Shown one piece after another: positions 1-8,291 of a stretch of DNA of 64,000 bases. The stretch covers positions 124,001 through 188,000 of the forward strand of contig NW_013524648.1 of the NCBI RefSeq assembly GCF_000250985.1, written 5' to 3'. Source of the DNA: Nematocida parisii ERTm1. Lineage: Eukaryota > Microsporidia. How positions within the stretch are numbered: position 1 is the first letter of the stretch; every line of letters starts with the position of its first letter. Position numbers and translations under genes: made by a program. The notes under the pieces are model-generated. The model made no database searches. It had not been told where the DNA came from and saw nothing but the letters and a program-made list of their open reading frames with translations.

Positions 1-604
1 AATAATAGCATAAGAAGTTCTAGTGTTATAGTATTAATTAATTATACATTGTGTAATAAGTAGTGTATAAGTTATAGTACATTGTGTAATAGGTAATGTA
101 TAATATTTTGTGTATTACTTATTACACTATGCTTATTACACTATATTAAGACTATTACTTATTACACATTGCACATTACTTATTAGTCATTGTATAATAT
201 ATAACCATTACTTATTACACATTGCACATTACTTATTAGTCATTGTATAATATATAACCATTACTTATGACACATTGTACATTACTTATTAGTCATTGTA
301 TAATATATAACCATTACTTATGACACATTGTACATTACTTATTGGTCATTGTATAATATATAACCATTACTTATTGCACATATATTATTATATATTATTG
401 TATAAATATCTTTTTGATTTTCTTAATTTGGTAACTTTCTTTATTTTTCTTTCCTTTTTTGGTATATTCCGTTTTTACTTATTTATAACTGTTTTATCCC
501 TTTTTGGTAATAATTATTTCATTATTTTATTTAAAAATGAATAATTATCAAATTACAAACAATTTCCTAATTATTTATTTTTCTTTTTGTTTTCCCCCTG
601 TAAA
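1..604. other. Non-coding left flank with repeats and T-rich leader of actin
   Basis: No credible gene lies here. The first 150 bases are AT-rich with many TACACATTGTGTAATA-like words. Bases 152-385 hold a tandem repeat described separately. From about 400 to 604 the strand is rich in T, ending in a pyrimidine tract and a C run just before the actin ATG. The open frame at 320-544 is a low-complexity by-product of this composition. Confidence 0.7.
152..385. repeat. 53-bp tandem repeat, about four copies
   Basis: The word CCATTACTTAT recurs at 205, 258, 311 and 364, exactly 53 bases apart, and a slightly changed copy begins at 152. Each unit contains two TTACTTATT words, a CACATTG(C/T)ACATTAC core and a TCATTGTATAATATATAA tail. 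The copies differ by only a few substitutions. The last copy decays after about 385. There are no spacers between units, so this is a minisatellite and not a CRISPR array. Confidence 0.9.
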
Positions 605-1729
605 ATGGCAGACGAAGCAAACAAAGCATTAGTAATAGATAATGGATCTGGAATGTGTAAGGCAGGATTCTCAGGAGATGATGGTCCAAGAGCTGTTTTT
701 GCAAGTATAATAGGTAAACCAAGGCACCAGGGTGTTATGGTTGGTATGGGACAGAAAGAGTCTTATGTAGGAGAAGAGGCACAGACCAGAAGAGGTATCC
801 TTACACTTAAGTACCCCATTGAACACGGGATAGTGAATGACTGGGATGCAATGGAGAAGATCTGGCACCATACATTCTACAATGAGTTAAGAGTGGCCCC
901 AGAAGAGCACCCAGTGCTAATGACTGAGGCACCACTTAACCCAAAGTTAAACAGAGAGAAGATGACTCAGATTATGTTTGAAACTTTCAACTGCCCATCC
1001 TTCTACGTGGCCATACAGGCAGTCCTCTCACTTTACTCTAGTGGAAGGACCACCGGTATTGTACTGGACTCTGGTGATGGTGTAACCCACACTGTGCCCA
1101 TTTATGAAGGATATTCATTACCACACGCTATTTCTAGACTGGATCTGGCAGGGAGGGATCTGACTGACTACCTCATGAGAATCCTTACTGAGAAGGGGTA
1201 CACATTCACTACAACAGCTGAAAGAGAAATAGTCAGAAGCATAAAGGAGTCACTCTGCTACGTGGCACCAAACTTTGATGCAGAAATGGCAAAGACATCC
1301 AGTGAGCTTGAGAAGAGTTATGAACTGCCAGATGGCCAGAATATCACCATTGGTAATGAAAGGTTCAGAGCACCTGAAGCACTCTTCCAGCCAGCATTTA
1401 TGGGACTGGAGACTGTCGGTATCCATGAGACATGCTTTAACTCAATCATGAAGTGTGACGTGGATATAAGAAAGGACCTTTACTCAAATATTGTTCTCTC
1501 TGGTGGTACTACGCTTTACCAGGGCATGCCTGACAGAATGCAGGATGAAATCTCTAAATTGGCCCCTGCCTCCATGAAGGTGAAGGTGGTGGCTAACCCT
1601 GAGAGGAAGTACAGCGTATGGATTGGTGGATCAATTTTAGCATCACTCGGTACGTTCCAACAAATGTGGATCAGTAAGGCTGAGTATGATGAGTGCGGTC
1701 CTTCTGTGGTCCACAGAAAATGCTTTTAA
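605..1729 (+). CDS. ACT1: Actin
   Basis: This is a full-length actin of 374 residues, the normal length of the family. It forms the filaments of the cytoskeleton and is also part of nuclear chromatin complexes. The frame carries the canonical N-terminal [11 protein letters not shown] nucleotide-binding loop, the DSGDGV phosphate loop near residue 154, the GGTT and [16 protein letters not shown] stretches, and the C-terminal end VHRKCF. The frame opens further upstream only at a TTG. The ATG at 605 gives the expected [14 protein letters not shown] start and is preceded by a pyrimidine tract ending in CCCCCTGTAAA, so I chose it. The next gene lies 261 bases downstream on the same strand. Confidence 0.98.
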   Translation: MADEANKALVIDNGSGMCKAGFSGDDGPRAVFASIIGKPRHQGVMVGMGQKESYVGEEAQTRRGILTLKYPIEHGIVNDWDAMEKIWHHTFYNELRVAPEEHPVLMTEAPLNPKLNREKMTQIMFETFNCPSFYVAIQAVLSLYSSGRTTGIVLDSGDGVTHTVPIYEGYSLPHAISRLDLAGRDLTDYLMRILTEKGYTFTTTAEREIVRSIKESLCYVAPNFDAEMAKTSSELEKSYELPDGQNITIGNERFRAPEALFQPAFMGLETVGIHETCFNSIMKCDVDIRKDLYSNIVLSGGTTLYQGMPDRMQDEISKLAPASMKVKVVANPERKYSVWIGGSILASLGTFQQMWISKAEYDECGPSVVHRKCF

Positions 1730-1935
1730 ATAAAAGGCTAACTGAAAATTCCTGGGAGACCTTTCTGGTTTTGTTTCTTTTTTATTGTACGCCGTAAGAG
1801 GACCATAAAACACGTGAAAATACCGTGAAATTCATGGGAAATGCATGAATAAATGGATGGGTGCGTATGGGATGGGGGTACGCATGGGAGTATTGTTTAA
1901 TTACTGGTGTAAATGTACTTTGTGCATATTTTTAC

Positions 1936-1957
1936 ATAACCCGACATAACCCGAAAT
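1936..1957 (+). promoter_or_regulatory. Doubled ATAACCCGA motif upstream of the Pol epsilon B gene
   Basis: Two copies of ATAACCCGA stand in tandem, 10 bases apart, followed by AATTAAAATATAAATG. The same arrangement recurs in other spacers of this window (around 3397, 7434, 13242, 28130 and 28286). The position 35-55 bases before a start codon suggests a promoter element. The function is inferred. Confidence 0.4.
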
Positions 1958-1990
1958 TAAAATATAAATGGAAATCTTTCTTTTTCATGC

Positions 1991-3226
1991 ATGCAGAGTG
2001 ACAGAATTCTCCAAAAAGAAAGCACACACCCATCAGAAGACTCGATGAAAACCCTGTCAGACATGGAAATATACAGAATATTCACACAGGAAAGAGAAAT
2101 CCCCCTATCACAAAATGTAATAAAATACATAAAACAGCACATGACGTATACCACCATAGAAATATACGCAGATATAATTAAAGCAAATTATACCACAGGG
2201 ATACTCACACAAGAAGCCGTGCACGAATCCATTAAAAACATAAAGAAGGAAAGAAGAACAATCGAAATATCCCCAGTGAAATATACACCAGAAGGTATAA
2301 AAAGGTACAAAATCCTTAAAGACAGGATTATTCAACAGAAAAATTCAATTGTAACACTAAAACCGAATGTGAATTCAATTATTTTCGGGATGGTCCGCAT
2401 TTCAGATTCTGGCCGTGTAGAAATTGATGATGAAGATGATTCTGTCACTGTCTCTGAAATAAAAAATGAATATTTTTTAGGGAGGGGAGTCTGTGCAGGA
2501 TTTGAGGGAGTGCTCACAGAAAATGGGTACTCTGTTGAAAAAATACATTTACCAGAAAGTAAAGTTCACAATAATAGTTCAACCCTGACTATTCCTAATT
2601 TTATTGTGATCTCACAGTTTATACCCACAGAAGAATCCATAAAGCGTATAAATAATATACTGAAGGTGTACACAGAATATGAAATAAATTTATGCGCTGT
2701 GATTATTATGGTACATGAAAGGGTGAACATAATAAATGTACGTACAGAGATAGAGAATAAAATATCTGGGGAGTACAAGGAGATTGAATTTATACTGATT
2801 CCTGGAGTTGGGAGCAAGTACTTCTATCCGCACGGAGAGTGTTCTGTGTACAGGAACATTTCACTGGGGACAAATCCGTGTGAAGTAAAAATAGAGAATA
2901 ACGTATTTTTAGTTGGCTCGTTTGATTTAATAGATGGGATACGCGAGGAGTGTGTGTTTAATGGGGATTTTAGGAGGGAGTTGAGTAAAACACTTTTAAC
3001 ACAGGCATCGTTTAACCCATTTATTCATTATACAGACTTATCCTATACAGAAGATTTCCTTGGGATGATTATAGGGGATTCTTACGACTGTTTTACGCAT
3101 ACGCATAATAATCAGATATTCTCTGTATGCGGTGATTTTGAGAAGAGTGAAGGACAGTTCCTTTTCTTTAATGGGTCTGAAAGAGTATTTGAGATATGTT
3201 CATACGGCGACTTATCAACTGAGTAA
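1991..3226 (+). CDS. DPB2: DNA polymerase alpha/epsilon B-subunit family, probably Pol epsilon subunit 2
   Basis: The protein of 411 residues looks like the non-catalytic B subunit of a replicative DNA polymerase. That family combines an OB fold with an inactive calcineurin-like phosphoesterase fold. Around residues 165-190 a stretch reading LGRGVCAGFEGVL, followed by a V-x-KIHLPE segment, matches the OB-domain signature in which the subunit ends in a leucine-proline pair. Near the C-terminus, FLGMIIGDSYDCFT resembles the Pol epsilon signature LVLADKYDPFT, followed by a CINPGSF-like segment (here CGDFEKSEGQ) and a final beta strand. NPCEVKI resembles the NPCRI segment of Pol epsilon B subunits. 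The family is well supported; the epsilon assignment over alpha or delta is inferred. Two ATAACCCGA copies lie 35-55 bases upstream. Confidence 0.6.
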   Translation: MQSDRILQKESTHPSEDSMKTLSDMEIYRIFTQEREIPLSQNVIKYIKQHMTYTTIEIYADIIKANYTTGILTQEAVHESIKNIKKERRTIEISPVKYTPEGIKRYKILKDRIIQQKNSIVTLKPNVNSIIFGMVRISDSGRVEIDDEDDSVTVSEIKNEYFLGRGVCAGFEGVLTENGYSVEKIHLPESKVHNNSSTLTIPNFIVISQFIPTEESIKRINNILKVYTEYEINLCAVIIMVHERVNIINVRTEIENKISGEYKEIEFILIPGVGSKYFYPHGECSVYRNISLGTNPCEVKIENNVFLVGSFDLIDGIREECVFNGDFRRELSKTLLTQASFNPFIHYTDLSYTEDFLGMIIGDSYDCFTHTHNNQIFSVCGDFEKSEGQFLFFNGSERVFEICSYGDLSTE

Positions 3227-3529
3227 ATAGTCCAAATCCATAAATCCATAAAAATAACGGTTATTCCAGGATATTAATAGAAATAATAAACGTATTCTTA
3301 TGATGTATTAATATCTGACTATTTATTGTGGTAATAATACGTTATTTCTTATATAACCAGAATATATTTCTAATAAGTACTTGAATATTTATAATTCCGG
3401 GTTATATCGGGTTATTGTTTCTTCTTTTAGTAATACTATCCACTTATACTTATACAGTATCCATGTATAACCCGATTTTATACTTTGGTTATCCCGTATA
3501 AATACGTTATCCATGAAAGTAAATTTTTT
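3227..3529. other. AT-rich spacer with AACCCGA motif copies
   Basis: No gene is seen. The spacer carries an inverted copy of the recurrent motif (GGGTTATATCGGGTTAT, 3399-3415) and a single TATAACCCGATTTTA copy at 3466-3480, 50 bases before the next start codon. The rest is low-complexity AT sequence. Confidence 0.6.
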
Positions 3530-6500
3530 ATGAATTCTCGCAGACAATTAGACATAGCCAGAAGAATTACAAAAATACAACAGCCAGTGGGAAATAATAC
3601 CCCGAGTGAAATTATAGAAGAAGGGGCCAGAAGAGTTCCATTATTTAAAAAATTAGTGGGTGGCTCACCAGATGAAATAATCCAAAAAGTGTGCTTCTTA
3701 ATAATAAATGCACATAATGAAGATGACTGGCAAATTACGTGTAAAGCAGCTGAATCACTGTTTATACAAACAAAAGACATAAGAATAGTAAATTCCCTAT
3801 TAGAAGCAGCGTATAATGAAAAGGACGCCGATTCTCTTGGGAGTATTTTCTACTTAATAAAGAAAGTGGCAATTCTCACATGGGGTACCACAGAAATCCC
3901 TGAAGTAATCATAAAGCATGCATTTACAGGAGAAAAGCAGCAATATTTAGCCATTTCATTATCTGAAGCATTGAAAATATCCAGGGACATTCCTGATTGG
4001 GTATTATCACTGATTAATTCATGCACTAAGGCATTTAAGGCCCATTTCCTGTCAAATCTACTCTTAGACAGGAATATGCACTTACACTTTGAAATAGAAA
4101 AATATTCTTGTTTATATAAATTAGATGGAGAGTGTACAGAATTACTCATTAATGATGTAAAGGGCAAAGTTGCAAAACCAGTTATGAAAAATATTGTAAG
4201 TTACCTACTACCTCTGATCTCATCAATAAGTTCATTATGGGTATACTTAGAAATTGACGTATTAATCAGAAGAATCAACGAATTTACAACAGATACGATA
4301 ATTAAAGCATTAATCCATTACCAATTGAATACGGATGTAATAGATAAGATTATATCTGAATTATACCCCAAGAATATTCTGGAGATAGCTGTGGTGTACA
4401 CGAACAAAGAATATAAATTACCACAGGAACAAAAAATATTTCAAAAAATAGTAAATAGGGTTATATCTGATCCTAATGGGATGTATACAGCAGACAAGTA
4501 TATGGGAATACTTGTACTATTATCCATCAGTACGGAAATCATTTCTAAAGTATCCATGATAAGTGATTTAAATGAAGAAATAAGAATGTTTATACGCACT
4601 GTGTTAAGTATACCAGAAGATGAAAGTGCATGTGAAGAAACAGGAGAGAGACTTCTTATGAAATATGTGGATATGGCATGTAATGGGTCTATACCGGACA
4701 GTAAAGTAGTAAACCTTGCAGTGTGTCATGGGATGCATATTATAAATGAGGCGTATTCAGAAGATGACCTTATGAGATTACTTAAAACATCTGAGAGGAA
4801 GGAGATAATCAGGCTATTACTGAAATTACTCCAGGATAAATCTGATTCTGTGGTTTTGAATAAGTGCTGGGAACATTCAAATATTCGGTGTACAAGCATA
4901 AACACAAAGGAGCACACGATTAAAATTGAAGAAATAATTGAATTCTCTGAAGAGGTCACTGAAAGAGACGAGTTAATTAGATCTGTTTATATTTGCAGTA
5001 TACTTAGTACACTTCCCGTACTACTCCAGAAGAAAGTGTTAATGAGCATAAACTTATCAAAGAGTCTGTGGAGTATTATCATAAATGATTATAGGAAATA
5101 TGAACCGTACGTCCTTGCTGGACTAACTAACAGTACAAGTATGTGGCAGGGTATTTCCTGTAGTAAACCCGAATATTTATCACAGGATATTTCATGTGTC
5201 CAGGGAGATATCACTCTGTTCTTAATACTGCACATAATAGATACGAATTATCCAATACATTACGTACAGATAATAGATAGAATGAAGATCTTGCACAGTT
5301 CATTACCAAATGAGACTGTTTCTAAATGGGCATACAATAAGAGTACAAGAACACTTACATATAAAGGAACAAGTGCACATATCCGCCCAGAAGTGATGCC
5401 TAACGAAATAGAAGATTTACTTAGTAAGGATACAGAATGTATACGCAGCAGTATAATATACGAAATAGTACAGGAGTATATGTACACCCTCCTTAAAAGA
5501 GACAGTTTCAGAGAGTATGTCGTACACGCACTTATAGGAGACTTCCTGGAAATGAATGAAAAATTAAGAATCCATTTGGAAACACTCCCTGATAAACCCA
5601 GGAAAGTACAAATGATCTTAAATAATTATACTAAGAAGTCCATTACGATCCCTGTACATTCACCCTGTGAAAAGAGGCACAGTGACCCACACGCACACAC
5701 CCTGAATAAAAAACAAAGAAAAGTCCCCATAATAACACTTACACCAGAACAGGAGGAAGCCGCATTAAATGAAGAATTAAAAAGGACAGGGATCTTAGCA
5801 GCACAACTTGCAGTGTCAAAAACCGCAAATGCACACACTGAAAATGACTGTGACTCAGAGAATCACACAGCCCAGAATAAAAATGGACTGCAAATAAAAG
5901 TATTCACAGCCTTACAGAAGTACACACAGGAACAAATAAATACGTCCGCAACCTATTTCTGTAAAGAATTGGAGAGGTACTGGATCAAGGACAGAGAAAA
6001 AATATCCTCACATTTTGATGCAGTAGTCAGAATTATCCATTTGTTCTCAAAAGCAGATGGAATTGATAGACTCATCCCAATTATAAGTGGATATTTGAAT
6101 ACGTCGTATATAATTGACCCTTCTGCACTGGATACACTTAAAGACATCACCACGGCCGTATTTAAAAAATACTCTACAAAGAGGGCATGTACGCTGTTGA
6201 ATAATTCATTCACTGACTGCAGGGTACTTGAAGTGTACACATTCGCACTTAAAACACTCCCATCTGGCAGGATTGAAACTATCCTTAAGTCACAAGAACC
6301 AAGTAATTTATTGCACCAAGCAGCTGTACGCGTAATTATTGCACGTAGGGATGATCCCGTATATAAATTAGCACTAAATCAGGCACTCACTCAATTACAC
6401 AGTAGAAATGATAATGTACTAAATACGGCACTAACCCTGTTAAAGGAGGAGTACATAAATAACCCGAATTCTGACATCTCCAGTGAAATAATCGATAATT

Positions 6501-7114
6501 CCGTGCGGTTATTAAGGATGCGTACTAAATTAGACTCAGCCGGGGTTATTGCACTGGAAATAATAAGGTCTGCCGTATTTAACAATAATTACGTACTGGA
6601 TCATAACTCAAAAGAAGAATTAATTAGCAGTATAAAGTACGATTTGTATAATTATAAGGATATCCTAACGTATTTCATTAATGAAGTCCCATCAAATGAG
6701 TTTTTAGAGATAATTAGTCATGTAAATTCACCCACGTCAAAATCCATCCGCAGTACAATTAAGCAAATAATCATGGAGTACACTCCACCCAGTGATATTG
6801 GTCATGTTATATTCAGTAGACTAATTGATCAGGCTAAGGAGGGGACAGTCTCAGATAAGTTATTTATTATAAATTTACTCAGGGAGGTATTGGAAAAATA
6901 TTCGCAGGGTGCTTGGCTTACGGTATTTATAAAGGTATGCGAGCTGATTGGGAATGAGTGCAGGGAGTCTGTGGTAGAAGGACTATTATTATTACTTAGG
7001 GATATTATTGAGAAATCCCAGGCCAAGAAGAGGATTAAAAATATTTGCAGGGAGTGGCGGGATAATCCTAAATTGAAAGATCTTGTTGAAAAAGTGAGAA
7101 GTGTACTGAAATAA
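3530..7114 (+). CDS. Large alpha-helical (HEAT-like) protein, function unresolved; symplekin/Pta1-like is possible
   Basis: The 1194-residue product is almost entirely helical, with leucine/isoleucine-rich repeats of about 35-45 residues, which suggests an alpha-solenoid scaffold. A charged, Lys/Arg-rich linker with a run of His and Cys residues lies at about 710-800 and separates two helical halves. I could not identify it firmly. The layout (helical N-terminal half, basic linker, helical C-terminal half) and loose resemblance of the last 120 residues to the symplekin C-terminal domain make the mRNA 3'-end processing scaffold symplekin/Pta1 one candidate. Clathrin-adaptor-like and nuclear-pore scaffolds are others. 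The frame extends 45 bases further upstream only to a TTG. The ATG at 3530 follows an A/T-rich leader and was chosen. Confidence 0.65.
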   Translation: MNSRRQLDIARRITKIQQPVGNNTPSEIIEEGARRVPLFKKLVGGSPDEIIQKVCFLIINAHNEDDWQITCKAAESLFIQTKDIRIVNSLLEAAYNEKDADSLGSIFYLIKKVAILTWGTTEIPEVIIKHAFTGEKQQYLAISLSEALKISRDIPDWVLSLINSCTKAFKAHFLSNLLLDRNMHLHFEIEKYSCLYKLDGECTELLINDVKGKVAKPVMKNIVSYLLPLISSISSLWVYLEIDVLIRRINEFTTDTIIKALIHYQLNTDVIDKIISELYPKNILEIAVVYTNKEYKLPQEQKIFQKIVNRVISDPNGMYTADKYMGILVLLSISTEIISKVSMISDLNEEIRMFIRTVLSIPEDESACEETGERLLMKYVDMACNGSIPDSKVVNLAVCHGMHIINEAYSEDDLMRLLKTSERKEIIRLLLKLLQDKSDSVVLNKCWEHSNIRCTSINTKEHTIKIEEIIEFSEEVTERDELIRSVYICSILSTLPVLLQKKVLMSINLSKSLWSIIINDYRKYEPYVLAGLTNSTSMWQGISCSKPEYLSQDISCVQGDITLFLILHIIDTNYPIHYVQIIDRMKILHSSLPNETVSKWAYNKSTRTLTYKGTSAHIRPEVMPNEIEDLLSKDTECIRSSIIYEIVQEYMYTLLKRDSFREYVVHALIGDFLEMNEKLRIHLETLPDKPRKVQMILNNYTKKSITIPVHSPCEKRHSDPHAHTLNKKQRKVPIITLTPEQEEAALNEELKRTGILAAQLAVSKTANAHTENDCDSENHTAQNKNGLQIKVFTALQKYTQEQINTSATYFCKELERYWIKDREKISSHFDAVVRIIHLFSKADGIDRLIPIISGYLNTSYIIDPSALDTLKDITTAVFKKYSTKRACTLLNNSFTDCRVLEVYTFALKTLPSGRIETILKSQEPSNLLHQAAVRVIIARRDDPVYKLALNQALTQLHSRNDNVLNTALTLLKEEYINNPNSDISSEIIDNSVRLLRMRTKLDSAGVIALEIIRSAVFNNNYVLDHNSKEELISSIKYDLYNYKDILTYFINEVPSNEFLEIISHVNSPTSKSIRSTIKQIIMEYTPPSDIGHVIFSRLIDQAKEGTVSDKLFIINLLREVLEKYSQGAWLTVFIKVCELIGNECRESVVEGLLLLLRDIIEKSQAKKRIKNICREWRDNPKLKDLVEKVRSVLK

Positions 7115-7324
7115 CCTGAATATTTGTGTGATGAATGAGTATTTTTGTGTTAATTAATTATTACCATATATGGTAATAACGGAATATTTCCTTATATGGT
7201 AATAATTAATTAGTACAATTTTTGTTTGAAATTCTGTTTTAAGTGTCAAACTAATTTTTCATTATGGAATATTCTATTAATAAAATTAAATAACTATAAT
7301 TTATTGTACACTGTGTCATATATT

Positions 7325-7447
7325 ATGTACATTATACGATTAGTGACTATTATACTTATACTAATATGTATTATTATAGGATATATCCTAATGATACACT
7401 CATACCACACACTATTTGATCATAAAATGAAAGATAACCCGATATAA
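7325..7447 (+). CDS. Tiny single-span membrane peptide (40 residues)
   Basis: The reading frame encodes 40 residues made of one hydrophobic helix (residues 2-22), a GY pair and a short polar tail with His and Lys. It would be unremarkable alone. However, its pattern IILILI-x(3)-IGYILMIHSYHTLF matches the small protein at 53223-53435 (IILIIL-x(3)-LGYTVMVISYEAIF) with the same spacing, which argues that both are real genes. The frame upstream of 7325 opens only at a TTG and runs through AT-rich sequence, so the ATG at 7325 is preferred. The last codons and stop lie inside a copy of the ATAACCCGATATAACCC motif. The function is unknown. Confidence 0.5.
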   Translation: MYIIRLVTIILILICIIIGYILMIHSYHTLFDHKMKDNPI

Positions 7448-7451
7448 CCCT
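7434..7451 (+). promoter_or_regulatory. ATAACCCGATATAACCCT motif copy
   Basis: This is one of the best copies of the doubled AACCC motif of this window, followed by AATTAAAATATA as at 1957. It overlaps the end of the small reading frame and leads directly into the 116-bp tandem repeat. Its role is unknown. Confidence 0.4.
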
Positions 7452-7452
7452 A

Positions 7453-7740
7453 ATTAAAATATACTACACACTGTGCATAAAGTAATAGATAGTGTTCAAG
7501 TAATAAATAATACACAATGTGTATAAAGTAATAAACGAATTATAAAAACAGAATATTTATTATCCTTGATTAAAATATACTACACAGTGTGCATAAAGTA
7601 ATAGATAGTGTTAAAGTAATAAATAATGCACAATGTGCATAAAGTAATAAAAGAATTATAAAAATAGAATGTTTATTATCCTTGATTAAAATATACTACA
7701 CACTGTGCATAAAGTAATAAAAATATAATACACAATGTGC
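7453..7740. repeat. 116-bp tandem repeat, two full copies and a partial third
   Basis: The word ATTAAAATATACTACACA recurs at 7453, 7569 and 7685, exactly 116 bases apart. Each unit contains two (T)ACACA(C/A)TGTG(T/C)ATAAAGTAATA blocks and ends in TTTATTATCCTTG. The third copy diverges after about 30 bases, although TACACAATGTGCATAAAGTAATG blocks go on to about 7830. It lies between the tiny membrane peptide and the 5S gene. No coding potential was seen. Confidence 0.9.
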
Positions 7741-8010
7741 ATAAAGTAATGAATAATTTTTAAATAAAATATATTACACACTGTGTATAAAGTTGTAATT
7801 TTATTAAATATTAATACGTACTGTGTATAAACTATGAAGAGTTTTATTTTATTTATTACACAGTGGGTTAAAATATTTAAGCATGTGCAGGATATAGTGC
7901 ACAATTAGTAAGATATCCAGGACAAGCACAAAACATATTACACACAAAGTACTTATTACACAGTGTGCACAAAAAACTTGCACCGGGCACTCGCAGGCAC
8001 GTGTAAATAT
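7741..8010. other. AT-rich spacer with palindromic ACACANTGTGT blocks
   Basis: No gene was seen. The stretch holds further degenerate blocks of the type TACACA(C/A)TGTGTATAAA and then becomes a more mixed sequence just before the 3' end of the 5S rRNA gene. The short open frames here are composition effects. Confidence 0.6.
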
Positions 8011-8015
8011 AAAAA
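8011..8015 (-). terminator. RNA polymerase III T-run terminator of 5S rRNA
   Basis: Five consecutive T on the minus strand follow the last paired base of the 5S gene. This is the standard stop signal of RNA polymerase III. Confidence 0.75.
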
Positions 8016-8129
8016 GTGCAGCACTCTGTGTTCCCACGCGGTCTCCCATCGCAGTACTATCAAAGCTGTCACGCGCTTAACTTCAGAGATCGAACGGGTT
8101 CTGGTGTGTACGCAGGCATATGGCCGCAC
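8016..8129 (-). rRNA. 5S ribosomal RNA
   Basis: The minus strand reads as a complete eukaryotic 5S rRNA of about 114 bases. It starts with GTGCGGCCATATGCC and carries the loop region CCGTTCGATCTCTGAAGTTAAG in the right place. It also has the internal promoter box GATGGGAGACCGCGTGGGAA and ends in GTGCTGCAC. The first seven and last seven bases pair fully (one G-U) as helix I. A run of five T follows directly on the minus strand (8011-8015), which fits an RNA polymerase III terminator. It is slightly shorter than the usual 118-121 bases. Ends were set by helix I pairing. The gene is a single dispersed copy, not part of an rDNA unit here. Confidence 0.96.
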
Positions 8130-8291
8130 AAAAACAACCTACACATAAACACCATATTATTTACATCCTTTATTTATAAATCATTGTATAATCAGCCACA
8201 CACCATGACATTTATTATTATACATTGTGTAAGAAATAAAGTACTCTATTATTTATATGCCTGTATTAATAAAAAAACAAAAAAATAAATA

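Noticed and set aside
152-385. Possible CRISPR-like array
   Set aside because: Units follow each other without distinct spacers and the genome is eukaryotic; it is a tandem minisatellite.
320-544. Open frame of 74 residues before actin
   Set aside because: It is translated from repeat and T-rich leader; the residues are a monotonous mix of Tyr, Leu, Ile and Phe, and it overlaps the tandem repeat.
3399-3415. Internal telomere remnant
   Set aside because: The GGGTTAT words occur as isolated or doubled units and not as tandem arrays, so a relict telomere is not supported; they fit better as a spacer motif.
7849-8288. Three overlapping open frames across the 5S gene
   Set aside because: They are by-products of the structured 5S rRNA gene on the minus strand, which explains the local GC-rich sequence.
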